Assembly: GCF_029889845.1 (NCBI RefSeq)
Contig: NZ_JARANV010000003.1
Span: forward strand, 172,391 to 236,390
Length of the DNA stretch: 64,000 nucleotides
Source of the DNA: Halomonas sp. 25-S5
GTDB lineage: Bacteria > Pseudomonadota > Gammaproteobacteria > Pseudomonadales > Halomonadaceae
Reading direction: 5' to 3'
Position numbers and translations under genes: made by a program. How positions within the stretch are numbered: position 1 is the first letter of the stretch; each line of letters opens with the position of its first letter. The notes under the pieces were generated by a model. The model ran no database searches. It was given only the letters and a program-made list of their open reading frames with translations, and was not told where the DNA came from. Below, one piece after another: positions 35,295 to 46,070 of the stretch.

Positions 35295-36271
35295 GCTGGC
35301 TGTCAGCGTCACTCATCGCCACCTTGTTGGCCATGCTGCAGGCGGGAGTGATCCTGCTGGGCGTGGTGCTGCTGGGCGCGGTGCTGACGATAGTCGAGCG
35401 TCGCCTGCTGGGGCTCTGGCAGGATCGCTACGGGCCAAATCGGGTGGGCCCGTTCGGCTCGCTGCAGCTGGTCGCCGACATGATCAAGATCTTCTTCAAG
35501 GAGGACTGGATCCCGCCATTCGCCGACCGAGCGCTATTCGTGCTGGCGCCGGCGATCGCCATGGCCTCGTTGCTGCTGTCGTTCATGATCATTCCCATCA
35601 CCCCCGGCTGGGGGGTGGCGGACTTCAATATCGGGCTGTTGTTCTTCCTCGCCATGGCCGGCATCAACGTCTACGCGGTGCTATTCGGCGGATGGTCGAG
35701 CGGCAACAAGTATGCCCTGCTCGGCGCCATGCGCGCCTCGGCGCAGACGCTCTCCTACGAGGTGTTCATGGGCCTTTCGCTGATGGGTGTGGTGGCGATG
35801 GCGGGCACCTTCAACATGCGCGAGATCGTCAACGCCCAGCAGGGCCTGTGGTTCGTCGTCCCGCAGTTCTTCGGCTTCGCTACCTTCCTGATCGCCGGCA
35901 TCGCGGTGACCCACCGCCATCCCTTCGACCAGCCCGAAGCCGAGCAGGAGCTGGCCGACGGCTACCACATCGAGTACTCGAGCATGAAGTTCGGCATGTT
36001 CTTCATCGGCGAGTACGTGGGCATGGCGCTGATCTCGGCGTTGATCGTCACGCTGTTCTTCGGCGGCTGGCATGGCCCCTGGCTGCCGCCGATCGTGTGG
36101 TTCGCGCTGAAGACGGGGGCCTTGCTGGTGCTGTTTATCCTGCTGCGCGCCTCGTTGCCCAGGCCGCGCTATGACCGAGTGATGAGCTTCGGCTGGAAGT
36201 TCTGCCTGCCGCTGACCCTGATCAATCTGCTGGTGACCGGGGCGCTGATCCTGCTCACCGACCCGCTGTAA
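35291..36271 (+). CDS. nuoH: NADH-quinone oxidoreductase subunit H
   Basis: A 326-residue membrane subunit with eight helices that forms the quinone chamber and the E-channel. The hallmark loop [27 protein letters not shown] is present, followed by [16 protein letters not shown] and the acidic loop [31 protein letters not shown]. The length matches E. coli NuoH. Four bases of overlap with nuoG (ATGA). Confidence 0.96.
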   Translation: MSWLSASLIATLLAMLQAGVILLGVVLLGAVLTIVERRLLGLWQDRYGPNRVGPFGSLQLVADMIKIFFKEDWIPPFADRALFVLAPAIAMASLLLSFMIIPITPGWGVADFNIGLLFFLAMAGINVYAVLFGGWSSGNKYALLGAMRASAQTLSYEVFMGLSLMGVVAMAGTFNMREIVNAQQGLWFVVPQFFGFATFLIAGIAVTHRHPFDQPEAEQELADGYHIEYSSMKFGMFFIGEYVGMALISALIVTLFFGGWHGPWLPPIVWFALKTGALLVLFILLRASLPRPRYDRVMSFGWKFCLPLTLINLLVTGALILLTDPL

Positions 36272-36287
36272 CCGAGGAGCGACCACC

Positions 36288-36827
36288 ATGTTCATGAAGG
36301 TGATCGAAGGCACGATCTCGCAACTGCGCACCCTGGGCATGATCTTCATGCACAGCTTCCGCAAGCGCGAGACGGTCAACTATCCCGAACAGCCGGTGTA
36401 TCTGCCGCCGCGCTACCGCGGGCGCATCGTGCTGACCCGCGACCCCGACGGCGAGGAGCGTTGCGTGGCCTGCAACCTCTGCGCGGTGGCCTGTCCGGTG
36501 GCCTGCATCTCGCTGCAGAAGGGCGAGCGCGAGGATGGGCGCTGGTACCCGGAGTTCTTTCGCATCAACTTCTCGCGCTGCATCTTCTGCGGGATGTGTG
36601 AGGAGGCCTGCCCGACCTCGGCGATCCAGCTCACCCCGGACTTCGAAATGAGTGAGTACCGGCGCCAGGAGCTGGTCTACGAGAAGCAAGACCTGCTGAT
36701 CAATGGGCCGGGCAAGGATCACGACTACCACTTCTACAAGGTGGCGGGGCTGGCGATCGCCGGTAAGGACAAGGGCAAGGCGCAGGACGAGGCCGAGCCG
36801 ATCGACGTCAAGACACTGCTGCCCTGA
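36288..36827 (+). CDS. nuoI: NADH-quinone oxidoreductase subunit I
   Basis: A 179-residue 8Fe ferredoxin-like subunit carrying clusters N6a and N6b. The two binding motifs are [16 protein letters not shown] and [16 protein letters not shown]. The N-terminal helix segment ([28 protein letters not shown]) lies along the membrane. The C-terminal tail ([21 protein letters not shown]) is longer and more charged than the core. It starts 16 bases after nuoH with CCGAGGAG as ribosome-binding site. Confidence 0.96.
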   Translation: MFMKVIEGTISQLRTLGMIFMHSFRKRETVNYPEQPVYLPPRYRGRIVLTRDPDGEERCVACNLCAVACPVACISLQKGEREDGRWYPEFFRINFSRCIFCGMCEEACPTSAIQLTPDFEMSEYRRQELVYEKQDLLINGPGKDHDYHFYKVAGLAIAGKDKGKAQDEAEPIDVKTLLP

Positions 36828-36845
36828 GGCGCAGGAGGAAATGCC

Positions 36846-37388
36846 ATGGACATCGCCTTCTATCTGAGTGGCCTGGTCGCGGTGCTGGCCACCCTGGGGG
36901 TGGTCACCAACACCAATCCGGTCCACGCCCTGCTCTACCTGATCGTCTCGCTGATCAGTGTGGCGCTGGTGTTCTTCGCGCTGGGCGCGCCCTTCGCCGG
37001 GGCGCTGGAGGTGATCGTCTATGCCGGGGCGATCATGGTGCTGTTCGTGTTCGTGGTGATGATGCTCAACCTCGGTCATGAAGGCACTGCCCAGGAACGC
37101 TTGTGGCTGCGACCGCGGGTCTGGCTGGGGCCGGCGGTGCTCTCGGCGGTGCTGCTGGTGACCCTGATCGCCACGCTGTGGAGCGGAGATAATGGGCGCA
37201 TGATCGCCGGCGAGACGCTGACCGCCAAGGCCGTGGGCACCCTGCTGTTCGGTCCCTGGCTGCTGGTTGTCGAACTCGCCGCCATGCTGCTGCTGGCGGC
37301 ATTGGTGACCGCTTCGCATGTCGGGCGTGTGCCGGGGCCGACGCCTTCCGGCAGTCGCGACACCCAGCCCCGCAAGGAGGGCGCATGA
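36846..37388 (+). CDS. nuoJ: NADH-quinone oxidoreductase subunit J
   Basis: A 180-residue, five-helix membrane subunit near the quinone site. The conserved third helix [22 protein letters not shown], whose pi-bulge is important for coupling, is intact. The C-terminal tail ([23 protein letters not shown]) is hydrophilic. GGAGG precedes the start, and the stop overlaps nuoK by 4 bases (ATGA). Confidence 0.94.
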   Translation: MDIAFYLSGLVAVLATLGVVTNTNPVHALLYLIVSLISVALVFFALGAPFAGALEVIVYAGAIMVLFVFVVMMLNLGHEGTAQERLWLRPRVWLGPAVLSAVLLVTLIATLWSGDNGRMIAGETLTAKAVGTLLFGPWLLVVELAAMLLLAALVTASHVGRVPGPTPSGSRDTQPRKEGA

Positions 37389-37693
37389 GCGGCATTCCCA
37401 TGGAGCACGGCCTGGTATTGGCCGCCATCCTCTTCGTGCTGGGGATCGCCGGACTGATCTGCCGGCGCAACCTGGTGTTCGTGCTGATGAGCCTGGAGAT
37501 CATGCTCAATGCCGCAGCACTGGCGTTCATCGTCGCCGGCACCGCCTGGGGTCAGCCGGAGGGGCAGGCGATGTTCCTGCTGGTGATCACCCTGGCGGCG
37601 GCGGAAGCCAGTATCGCCCTGGCGCTGTTGATCCAGCTCCATCATCGTTTCAAGACGCTGGACGTGGACGCGGCCAGTCGCATGCACGGATGA
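37385..37693 (+). CDS. nuoK: NADH-quinone oxidoreductase subunit K
   Basis: A 102-residue three-helix subunit, MrpC-like. The two intramembrane Glu residues are visible, in [15 protein letters not shown] and in [17 protein letters not shown]. The N terminus [21 protein letters not shown] is standard. It provides part of the E-channel with NuoH and NuoJ. It is translationally coupled to nuoJ and 10 bases upstream of nuoL. Confidence 0.95.
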   Translation: MSGIPMEHGLVLAAILFVLGIAGLICRRNLVFVLMSLEIMLNAAALAFIVAGTAWGQPEGQAMFLLVITLAAAEASIALALLIQLHHRFKTLDVDAASRMHG

Positions 37694-37703
37694 GGCACCG
37701 CCG

Positions 37704-39566
37704 ATGTCGTTACTGCCACTGACCTTCCTGTTGCCGCTCGCCGGCACCCTGATCCTCGCGCTGTCGCGGGGCCGGCTCGACGCGCGAGCCTGCACGAGGG
37801 TCGGCGTGACCAGCGTGGGGCTGGCGGTGCTGGTGTCGCTGTGGGTGGGCTGGCGATTCCTGGCCGCTGGCGGGCAGGGCCTCGGCATCACGCTGTGGAC
37901 CTGGGTGACGGTCGGCGATTTTCGCCCGACCATCGGCCTGGCGCTGGACGGCCTGTCGCTGACCATGGTCGGCATCATCACCGGCGTGGGCTTCCTCATC
38001 CACCTGTTCGCCGCCTGGTACATGCAGGGCGAGGCCGGGGTAAGGCGCTTCTACGCCTACATGAACCTGTTCGTGGCCAGCATGCTGCTGCTGGTGCTCG
38101 GCGACAACCTGCTGCTGCTCTACCTGGGCTGGGAAGGCGTCGGCCTGTGCAGCTACCTGCTGATCGGTTACTACTACCGGACCGCGGCCAATGGCTGGGC
38201 GGCCTTCAAGGCGTTCATCGTCACCCGCCTGGGCGATGTCTTCCTGGCGATCGGCCTGTTCCTGCTGTTCCGCGAGCTGGGCACGCTGGACATCACCGAG
38301 ATTCTCGCCCGGGCGCCTGAGGTGTGGGCCGAGGGCGCCTGGCAGGCGCAGCTCGCGTCGCTGCTGATCCTCGGCGGGGCGCTGGGCAAGTCGGCGCAAC
38401 TGCCGCTGCACACCTGGCTGGCCGATGCCATGGCGGGCCCCACGCCGGTCTCGGCGCTGATCCACGCCGCGACCATGGTCACCGCCGGCGTCTATCTGAT
38501 CGCCCGCCTGCACGGGATCTTCGAGCTGGCGCCGGCGGTACTCACCCTGGTCGGCGTGATCGGTGCGCTGACGCTGCTGATGGCCGGTTTCGCCGCACTC
38601 GCCCAGACCGACATCAAGCGCGTGCTGGCCTACTCGACCATGAGCCAGATCGGCTACATGTTCCTGGCACTGGGTGTCGGCGCCTATCAGGCGGCGATCT
38701 TCCACCTGATGACCCACGCCTTCTTCAAGGCACTGCTGTTCCTCTCCGCCGGGGCGGTGATCGTCAGCTGCCATCACGAGCAGGACATGCGCCGCCTCGG
38801 CGGGTTATGGCGTCGCCTGCCGCTGGCCTATGCCGGCTTCGTGATCGGCGGGGCGGCGCTGGCCGCGCTGCCGCTGGTCACCGCCGGCTACTACAGCAAG
38901 GATGAGATCCTCTGGGAGGCGCTGGCTGCCGGCCATGGCGGGCTGATGCTGGCCGGCCTGATCGGCGCATTGCTGACCTCGCTGTATACCCTGCGGCTGA
39001 TCATCGCCACCTTCCATGGCGAGATGAAGAGCGACAACGCCCGCCATGCCGAGCCCGGCCGCGGCCCGGCGCACGGCCTGCCGTTGCTGGTGCTGGCGGT
39101 ACTCTCTACCTTCCTCGGTGCCTGGATCCATCCGCCGCTCGCGGGCGTGCTGCCGGCCAGCGGCGGGGCGGAGGTACATGGTGTCGGTCACGGCGTGCTG
39201 GCCAGCGTCGCGGCACTGGTGTCGCTGGGCGGGCTGGTCATCGCCGCCTGGCTGTTCCTGTGGCGCCGGCGCTGGCTGGCCGAGCGCGTGGCGGGCGGCT
39301 GGGAGGCACGCCTTTGGCGGTTCTGGCACCAGGCCTGGGGCTTCGATATCGCCTACGACAGGCTGTTCGTGCGGCCCTACCGTGGCCTGGTCCGAGTGCT
39401 GCGCAGCGACTTCCTCGACCGCCTGCTGCTGCTGGCGGGCTGGCTGTCGTGGGTGCTGCATCGTGGTCTGAGCGGGACCCAGACCGGCAAGCTGCGCCTC
39501 TACGCCGGGACCATGGTGGCCGGCATGACGCTGGTGCTGATGGTATTGGTGCTGAGGGGCTTATGA
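37704..39566 (+). CDS. nuoL: NADH-quinone oxidoreductase subunit L
   Basis: A 620-residue antiporter-like subunit at the far end of the membrane arm. Key segments: [22 protein letters not shown] with the conserved Glu, [38 protein letters not shown] with the pumping Lys, and [16 protein letters not shown]. After residue 480 it has the lateral amphipathic helix region and a final membrane helix ([18 protein letters not shown]). Together with NuoM and NuoN it pumps protons. Confidence 0.95.
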   Translation: MSLLPLTFLLPLAGTLILALSRGRLDARACTRVGVTSVGLAVLVSLWVGWRFLAAGGQGLGITLWTWVTVGDFRPTIGLALDGLSLTMVGIITGVGFLIHLFAAWYMQGEAGVRRFYAYMNLFVASMLLLVLGDNLLLLYLGWEGVGLCSYLLIGYYYRTAANGWAAFKAFIVTRLGDVFLAIGLFLLFRELGTLDITEILARAPEVWAEGAWQAQLASLLILGGALGKSAQLPLHTWLADAMAGPTPVSALIHAATMVTAGVYLIARLHGIFELAPAVLTLVGVIGALTLLMAGFAALAQTDIKRVLAYSTMSQIGYMFLALGVGAYQAAIFHLMTHAFFKALLFLSAGAVIVSCHHEQDMRRLGGLWRRLPLAYAGFVIGGAALAALPLVTAGYYSKDEILWEALAAGHGGLMLAGLIGALLTSLYTLRLIIATFHGEMKSDNARHAEPGRGPAHGLPLLVLAVLSTFLGAWIHPPLAGVLPASGGAEVHGVGHGVLASVAALVSLGGLVIAAWLFLWRRRWLAERVAGGWEARLWRFWHQAWGFDIAYDRLFVRPYRGLVRVLRSDFLDRLLLLAGWLSWVLHRGLSGTQTGKLRLYAGTMVAGMTLVLMVLVLRGL

Positions 39567-39636
39567 GAGTGACACCGCACGCGTGCGCCGACGGGCAAGT
39601 GCCACCGAGGGTTCAACGACAGGGAAGGCACCATCT

Positions 39637-41181
39637 ATGACGCTGTTCTGGCTGATCCTGATCCCCTTCATCGGGGGCCTGCTGTGCTGGCAGGCAGAAC
39701 GCTTCGGTGACCTGCTGCCGCGCTGGATCGCGCTGGCGACGATGCTGATCGAACTGGCGATCACCCTGGGGCTATGGTTCCACGGCGACTATCACCTGGC
39801 CAATGCCGGGATGGCCAGCGATTCAGTGCGCTGGTCGATGGAGTGGCGGGTGGCCTGGATTCCGCGCTTCGGCATCGAGGTACACCTGGCGCTCGACGGC
39901 CTGTCGCTGGTGCTGATCGCGCTGACCGGCTTCCTGGGCGTGCTGGCGGTGCTCTGCTCGTGGCACGAGATCGTGCGCCGTGTGGGCTTCTTCCATCTCA
40001 ACCTGCTGTGGATCCTCGGTGGGGTGGTCGGGGTGTTCCTGGCCATCGACCTTTTCCTGTTCTTCTTCTTCTGGGAAATGATGCTGGTGCCGATGTACTT
40101 CCTGATCGCGCTGTGGGGGCACAGCGGCTCGGAAGGACGTACCCGCATCCGCGCGGCGACCAAGTTCTTCATCTACACCCAGGCCAGCGGACTTGTGATG
40201 CTGGTGTCGATCCTCGGCCTGGTATTCGCGCACCATGCCAACACCGGCGAATACTCCTTTGCCTATGCCACGCTGATGCAGACGCCACTCTCCGAATCCA
40301 CGGCGATGTGGCTGATGCTGGGCTTCTTCGTGGCCTTCGCCGTCAAGCTGCCGGTGGTGCCGGTGCATGGCTGGCTGCCCGATGCCCATGCCCAGGCCCC
40401 CACCGCCGGCAGCGTCGATCTGGCGGGTATCCTGCTCAAGACCGCGGCCTATGGCATGCTGCGCTTCGCCCTGCCGCTGTTTCCCGAAGCCTCCCAGGCG
40501 TTCGCCCCGGTGGCCATGACCCTGGGCGTGATCGGGATCTTCTATGGCGCACTGCTGGCCTGCGGCCAGCAGGACATCAAGCGGCTGATCGCCTATACCA
40601 GTATCGCCCACATGGGCTTCGTGCTGATCGGCATCTACGCCGGTACCCCGCTGGCCCTGCAGGGCGTCGTACTGATGATGGTCGCCCATGCCTTCTCGGC
40701 GGCGGGGTTGTTCATTCTCAGCGGGCAGCTCTACGAGCGCCTGCACACCCGTGACATGCGCGAGATGGGTGGCCTCTGGGGGCGCCTGGGCAGCCTGCCG
40801 GGCTTCTCGCTGTGCTTCGTCGCCGCTTCGCTGGGCATGCCGGGGACCGCCAACTTCCTGGGCGAATTCCTGATCCTGTTCGGCAGCTTTCCGGTGGCCC
40901 CCTGGGTGGTGGTGATCGCCAGCGTCGGCCTGGTTCTGGCGGCGATCTATTCCCTGTTGCTGATGCAGCGGGTGTACTTCGGCCCCCCGCAGGGAGAGGG
41001 GATGTTGGCCGACCTCGACCACCGTGAATACGTGATGTTGCTGACGCTGCTGGTGTTAGTGTTGCTGTTCGGGCTCTATCCCCAGCCCCTGCTGGATACC
41101 ACCGCGGCAGCCATGGGTGAGGTACAGCGCCTGTTCGGTGCCGTGCCTCAGTCGACCACTCTGCTGACGGGAATGCCATGA
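39637..41181 (+). CDS. nuoM: NADH-quinone oxidoreductase subunit M
   Basis: A 514-residue antiporter-like subunit with fourteen predicted helices. FFFFWEMMLVPMYFLIALWG carries the conserved Glu, and FAVKLPVVPVHGWLPDAHAQAPTAGSVDLAGILLKTAAYG the pump-site Lys residues. HMGFVLIGIYAG and AHAFSAAGLFILSGQLYER follow. The start at 39637 (MTLFWLILIPFIGG) is chosen over a longer in-frame extension to 39583, which is Arg-rich and would be odd ahead of helix 1. Its stop overlaps the nuoN start. Confidence 0.95.
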   Translation: MTLFWLILIPFIGGLLCWQAERFGDLLPRWIALATMLIELAITLGLWFHGDYHLANAGMASDSVRWSMEWRVAWIPRFGIEVHLALDGLSLVLIALTGFLGVLAVLCSWHEIVRRVGFFHLNLLWILGGVVGVFLAIDLFLFFFFWEMMLVPMYFLIALWGHSGSEGRTRIRAATKFFIYTQASGLVMLVSILGLVFAHHANTGEYSFAYATLMQTPLSESTAMWLMLGFFVAFAVKLPVVPVHGWLPDAHAQAPTAGSVDLAGILLKTAAYGMLRFALPLFPEASQAFAPVAMTLGVIGIFYGALLACGQQDIKRLIAYTSIAHMGFVLIGIYAGTPLALQGVVLMMVAHAFSAAGLFILSGQLYERLHTRDMREMGGLWGRLGSLPGFSLCFVAASLGMPGTANFLGEFLILFGSFPVAPWVVVIASVGLVLAAIYSLLLMQRVYFGPPQGEGMLADLDHREYVMLLTLLVLVLLFGLYPQPLLDTTAAAMGEVQRLFGAVPQSTTLLTGMP

Positions 41182-42641
41182 CGTTGACCGCGACGCACCT
41201 GCTGGCCCTGGCACCACCGATCCTGGTCTGCATCACGGCCATCGTGGTGATGCTGGCGATCGCCTGGCGACGCCATCACACGGGTATCGCCATCGTCACC
41301 GTGGTGGGCCTCAACCTGGCGCTGCTGTCGCTGATCGGCGTGTGGCGCATGGCGCCGCTGGCGGCGCCGATGCTGGCCATCGACGGTCTGGCGATCTTCG
41401 CTGCGGTGCTGATCCTGGTGGCGGCGTTGGCCTGCGCGACCCTGGCGCATGCCTATCTGGCACAGCACAGCGGTCCTCGGGAAGAGTTCTATCTGCTGCT
41501 GCTGTGCGCCACGGCCGGTGGCTTGGTGCTGTCGGCCAGTACCCACCTGGCGACGCTGTTCTTCGGCCTGGAGCTATTGTCGATCCCCCTCTATGGCATG
41601 CTGGCCTATGTCTACGGCGAGCGCCGCTCCCTCGAGGCGGGGGTCAAGTATCTGGTGCTGTCGGCCACGGCGACCACTTTCCTGCTGTTCGGCATGGCAC
41701 TGCTGTACGCCGAGACCGGTCATCTTGATGTCGCCGGGCTGGCGGCGCGACTCGGTGGCGAGCTCGGTGCCTGGGGGCTGGCCGGGGCTGCCCTGATGAT
41801 GATGGGTCTGGCCTTCAAGCTCTCGGTCGTGCCGTTTCACATGTGGACCCCAGACGTCTACCAGGGTGGGCCTGGTCCGGCGGCCACCTTCCTGGCCACG
41901 GCCAGCAAGGTGGCCGTATTCGTGGTGCTGCTGCGCCTGGTGATAACGGCCCCGGCCTTCCAGGATGGCTGGTTGCACAACGTGCTGGCGGTGCTGGCGA
42001 TTCTCACGATGCTGGTCGGCAATCTGCTGGCGCTGACCCAGTCGAACCTCAAGCGCCTGCTGGGCTATTCGTCGATCGCCCACTTCGGCTACCTGCTCAC
42101 CGCGCTGGTGATCGGCGATGGCCTGTCGGTCGAGGCCTCCGCTGTCTACCTGGTGACCTACCTGCTTGCCACCCTGGGTGCCTTCGGGGTAGTCACGCTG
42201 CTCTCCAGCCCCTATGTCACCGGCACCCAGGGCGGCGAGGACACGGCAGCGCTGCACCACTATCGCGGGCTGTTCTGGCGGCGTCCCTACCTGACCGCGG
42301 TGCTGACGATCACCCTGCTGTCACTGGCGGGGATTCCCTTCACCGCCGGCTTCATCGGCAAGTTCTATATCATCGCCCTGGGCGTCGAGGCCGAGCGCTG
42401 GTGGCTGGTTGCCGCCGTGATCCTGGGCAGTGCCATCGGGCTTTTCTACTACCTGCGGGTGATGGTCACGCTGTTCCTCGCCGAGGCGGGCATGCAGCGG
42501 CGTGATGCGCCCGAGAACTGGGCGATCCAGGCCGGTGGCGTGGTGGTGCTGGGGGCGGCCGCCCTGGTGGTGGTGCTGGGGATCTATCCGGCCCCGATGA
42601 TCGACTGGATGCACCATATCGAGGTGCTGGTCGGCGGTTGA
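41178..42641 (+). CDS. nuoN: NADH-quinone oxidoreductase subunit N
   Basis: A 487-residue antiporter-like subunit, last gene of the operon. FFGLELLSIPLYGMLAYVYGERRSLEAGVKYLVL carries the conserved Glu region, and GLAFKLSVVPFHMWTPDVYQGGPGPAATFLATASKVAVF the channel Lys residues. SIAHFGYLLTALVIG and FTAGFIGKFYIIALGVE follow. The C terminus is the short IDWMHHIEVLVGG. A long perfect hairpin lies 29 bases downstream. Confidence 0.95.
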   Translation: MTLTATHLLALAPPILVCITAIVVMLAIAWRRHHTGIAIVTVVGLNLALLSLIGVWRMAPLAAPMLAIDGLAIFAAVLILVAALACATLAHAYLAQHSGPREEFYLLLLCATAGGLVLSASTHLATLFFGLELLSIPLYGMLAYVYGERRSLEAGVKYLVLSATATTFLLFGMALLYAETGHLDVAGLAARLGGELGAWGLAGAALMMMGLAFKLSVVPFHMWTPDVYQGGPGPAATFLATASKVAVFVVLLRLVITAPAFQDGWLHNVLAVLAILTMLVGNLLALTQSNLKRLLGYSSIAHFGYLLTALVIGDGLSVEASAVYLVTYLLATLGAFGVVTLLSSPYVTGTQGGEDTAALHHYRGLFWRRPYLTAVLTITLLSLAGIPFTAGFIGKFYIIALGVEAERWWLVAAVILGSAIGLFYYLRVMVTLFLAEAGMQRRDAPENWAIQAGGVVVLGAAALVVVLGIYPAPMIDWMHHIEVLVGG

Positions 42642-42669
42642 GGAAACCGCCGGGCCCCCCGTGGGGGAT

Positions 42670-42697
42670 GCGCTACCGGGCCAGGGCCCGGTAGCGC
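42670..42697. terminator. Hairpin between nuoN and the TRAP locus
   Basis: GCGCTACCGGGCC (42670-42682) and GGCCCGGTAGCGC (42685-42697) form a 13-bp perfect stem with a minimal 2-base loop. It lies between convergent genes, 29 bases after nuoN and 9 bases before the binding-protein gene's stop. No U tract; it could serve both strands. A smaller CCCCC/GGGGG stem precedes it. Confidence 0.65.
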
Positions 42698-42705
42698 TCA
42701 GGCGA

Positions 42706-43815
<1,110 letters not shown>

Positions 43816-43853
43816 GTGCTTTCCCTCTGGGTATTGTGGGTCTTGTCGTTGAA

Positions 43854-43922
43854 AGCCCTCGCGAGGGCTGGCGTGTGTCCGGCGGCCACGGGGGCCAGCC
43901 GGGTGGCACCGCAGGCGGTGCC
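43854..43922 (-). other. Two hairpins between dctM and the binding-protein gene
   Basis: A perfect 16-bp palindrome AGCCCTCGCGAGGGCT (43854-43869) and a hairpin GGCACCGC-AG-GCGGTGCC (43905-43922) fill the 175-base gap 43816-43990. Neither has a U tract in the minus direction. They may separate expression of the permeases from the binding protein, as in the tea locus. Confidence 0.5.
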
Positions 43923-43990
43923 GGAAAACGGCCTGTCCTGGCGTCGCCGGTCCGCGCGGGCCGGGAACCCTTGCGTGTCCCCTCGGCCGG

Positions 43991-45394
43991 TTAGAACTGC
44001 CCCGGCAGCCAGGTGGCGAGCCCCGGGAAGAAGGCCAGAGCCAGCAGCATGCACAGCTGCAGCCCGATGAACGGGATCACCCCCTTGTAGATCGCCGAGG
44101 TGGGCACTGACTCCGGGGCCACACCGCGCAAGTAGAAGAGCGCGAAGCCGAAGGGCGGCGTCAGGAAGGAGGTCTGCAGGTTGATGGCGATCATGATGCC
44201 CAGCCAGATGGGGTCGAGCCCCATCGCCAGCAGGATCGGCCCGACGATGGGTACCACCACGAAGGTGATCTCGATGAAGTCGAGGATGAAGCCGAGCAGG
44301 AAGATCACCAGCATCACGACCAGGGTGGCGCCCACCACGCCGCCGGGCATGTTGTTGAAGACCTCGTGGATCAGCTCCTCGCCGCCATAGGCGCGGAACA
44401 CCAGCGAGAAGAGCGCGGCACCGATCAGGATCATGAACACCATGGTGGTGACATGGGTCGTCGAGCGCAGCACCTCCCTGAGGGTGGCGAGGTCCAGGCG
44501 CCGATAGGCCAGCGACAGGACAAGGGCGCCGAAGGCACCGACGCCCGCTGCCTCGGTGGGCGTGGCGAAGCCGCCGAGAATCGAGCCCAGCACGGCCACT
44601 ATCAGCACGATGGGCGGCACCAGCCCCTTGAGCACCAAGAGCCCCAGGCCCCCTTCATGACCCAGCTCGGCCATCAGTTCCTTGCGGTCAGCAGGCGGGG
44701 CGGAAGCTGGCCTGAGCCAGGCGACCACGGAGACATAGGCGATGTAGAGCACCACCAGGATCAGCCCTGGCACCAGGGCACCCATGAACAGATCGCCCAC
44801 CGAGACCGTCTTGGGGCTGAAGATGCCCATCGAGAGCTGGGCCTGCTGGTAGGCGGAGGAGAGCACGTCACCGAGCAGCACCAGGGCGATGGAGGGCGGG
44901 ATGATCTGTCCCAGGGTGCCGGTGGCGCAGATGGTGCCGGTGGCCAGCGGCATGCTGTAGCCGCGCTTGAGCATGGTTGGCAGCGACATCAAGCCCATGG
45001 TCACCACGGTGGCGCCGACGATGCCGGTAGAGGCCGCCAGCAGCATCCCCACCAGGGTCACCGAGATGCCCAGGCCGCCGCGCAGCGAGCCGAACAGCAG
45101 CGCCATGGCATCGAGCAGGTTCTCGGCGACCTTGGACTTCTCCAGCAGCACCCCCATCAGCACGAACAGCGGCACCGCCAGCAGGGTCTGGTTGGTCATG
45201 ATGCCGTAGAGACGATTGGGGAAGGCGCCCAGGTAGCCAGCGTCGAAGTTGGCATCGATCCCCAGGGCCTCGAAGCCCAGCCCCAGGCCCGCGAAGGCCA
45301 GCGCGGTGCCGGCCAGCGACAGGGCGACGGGATAACCGGCCATCAGCACCATGCAGATGACGACGAACAGCACCAGCGGCATGAACTCCAGCAT
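43991..45394 (-). CDS. TRAP transporter large permease subunit (DctM type)
   Basis: A 467-residue membrane protein with about thirteen helices. Family segments: NRLYGIMTNQTLLAVPLFVLMGVLLEKSKVAENLLDAM, VGMLLAASTGIVGATVVTMGLMSLP and GTICATGTLGQIIPPSIALVLLGD. LGFILDFIEITFVVVPIVGPILLAMGLDP and TPPFGFALFYLRG are near the C terminus. It is longer than TeaC (427), as usual for this subfamily. The ATG at 45394 is favoured because GAGGAG lies 8 bases upstream; a GTG at 45397 is possible. Its start overlaps the small-permease stop. Confidence 0.88.
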   Translation of the reverse strand: MLEFMPLVLFVVICMVLMAGYPVALSLAGTALAFAGLGLGFEALGIDANFDAGYLGAFPNRLYGIMTNQTLLAVPLFVLMGVLLEKSKVAENLLDAMALLFGSLRGGLGISVTLVGMLLAASTGIVGATVVTMGLMSLPTMLKRGYSMPLATGTICATGTLGQIIPPSIALVLLGDVLSSAYQQAQLSMGIFSPKTVSVGDLFMGALVPGLILVVLYIAYVSVVAWLRPASAPPADRKELMAELGHEGGLGLLVLKGLVPPIVLIVAVLGSILGGFATPTEAAGVGAFGALVLSLAYRRLDLATLREVLRSTTHVTTMVFMILIGAALFSLVFRAYGGEELIHEVFNNMPGGVVGATLVVMLVIFLLGFILDFIEITFVVVPIVGPILLAMGLDPIWLGIMIAINLQTSFLTPPFGFALFYLRGVAPESVPTSAIYKGVIPFIGLQLCMLLALAFFPGLATWLPGQF

Positions 45395-45954
45395 CACAGG
45401 CGCTCCTCGGCGTGGTCGTGGTCATGGGCGGGGGGATCCATGCGTCCGGTGAGGACCAGGAAGTGGCGGGTGGCTTCCACCAGGCCCTGCAGAAGCATCA
45501 GGCCGGCGAACAGCGGAATCAGGGTCTTGAGCAGGAAGACGCCGGGGATGCCGCCGGAATCGGGCGAGCCCTCGAGAATGCTCCATGACCGGCCGACGTA
45601 GCTCAGGCTCGTGAGGATCACGAAGGCCATCACCGGCAGCAGCAGGAAGAGGGTGCCGCAGAGATCGACCAGCGCCTTGCGCCTCGGCGTCATGGCGCGG
45701 TAGAAGATATCCACTCGCACATGGCCGTCATGTTTGAGGGTCCAGGCCGCGGCCAGCATGAACACCGTGGCATGCATGTACATCACCGACTCTTGCATGG
45801 GGATGCTGTTGAAGCTGAAGGCGTAGCGCAGCACCACGATCAGGAACTGGATCAGCATCATCGCCAGGACAAGCCAGGAGAGGCTCCTGCCGAGCCATTC
45901 CGAGGCACGGTCGAGCCAGGCAATGACGCCTGGCAGCTCGCGGGATTGGGCCAT
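45394..45954 (-). CDS. TRAP transporter small permease subunit (DctQ type)
   Basis: A 186-residue, four-helix protein. The signature segment SVMYMHATVFMLAAAWTLKHDGHVRVDIFYRAMTPRRKALVD is diagnostic of DctQ. It forms the membrane complex with the large permease. First gene of the second TRAP transporter on this strand, in the order small permease, large permease, binding protein (the tea locus has binding protein first). The last 15 residues are His/Asp rich (PPAHDHDHAEERL). Confidence 0.85.
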   Translation of the reverse strand: MAQSRELPGVIAWLDRASEWLGRSLSWLVLAMMLIQFLIVVLRYAFSFNSIPMQESVMYMHATVFMLAAAWTLKHDGHVRVDIFYRAMTPRRKALVDLCGTLFLLLPVMAFVILTSLSYVGRSWSILEGSPDSGGIPGVFLLKTLIPLFAGLMLLQGLVEATRHFLVLTGRMDPPAHDHDHAEERL

Positions 45955-46070
45955 GGGTGTGGGTCTCGCTGTTCGGTCTTCGCGTCTGGTGGGGCATCAT
46001 GGTCGCACATCGGCGGGCCGGCAGCAGCCACTCGAACCAACGTTGCCTATACGGTAGTGCGCGGTGACCG

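Noticed and set aside
42642..42705. Small RNA or gene between nuoN and the TRAP binding-protein gene
   Set aside because: The 64-bp gap is fully explained by two hairpins between convergent genes; no promoter seen.
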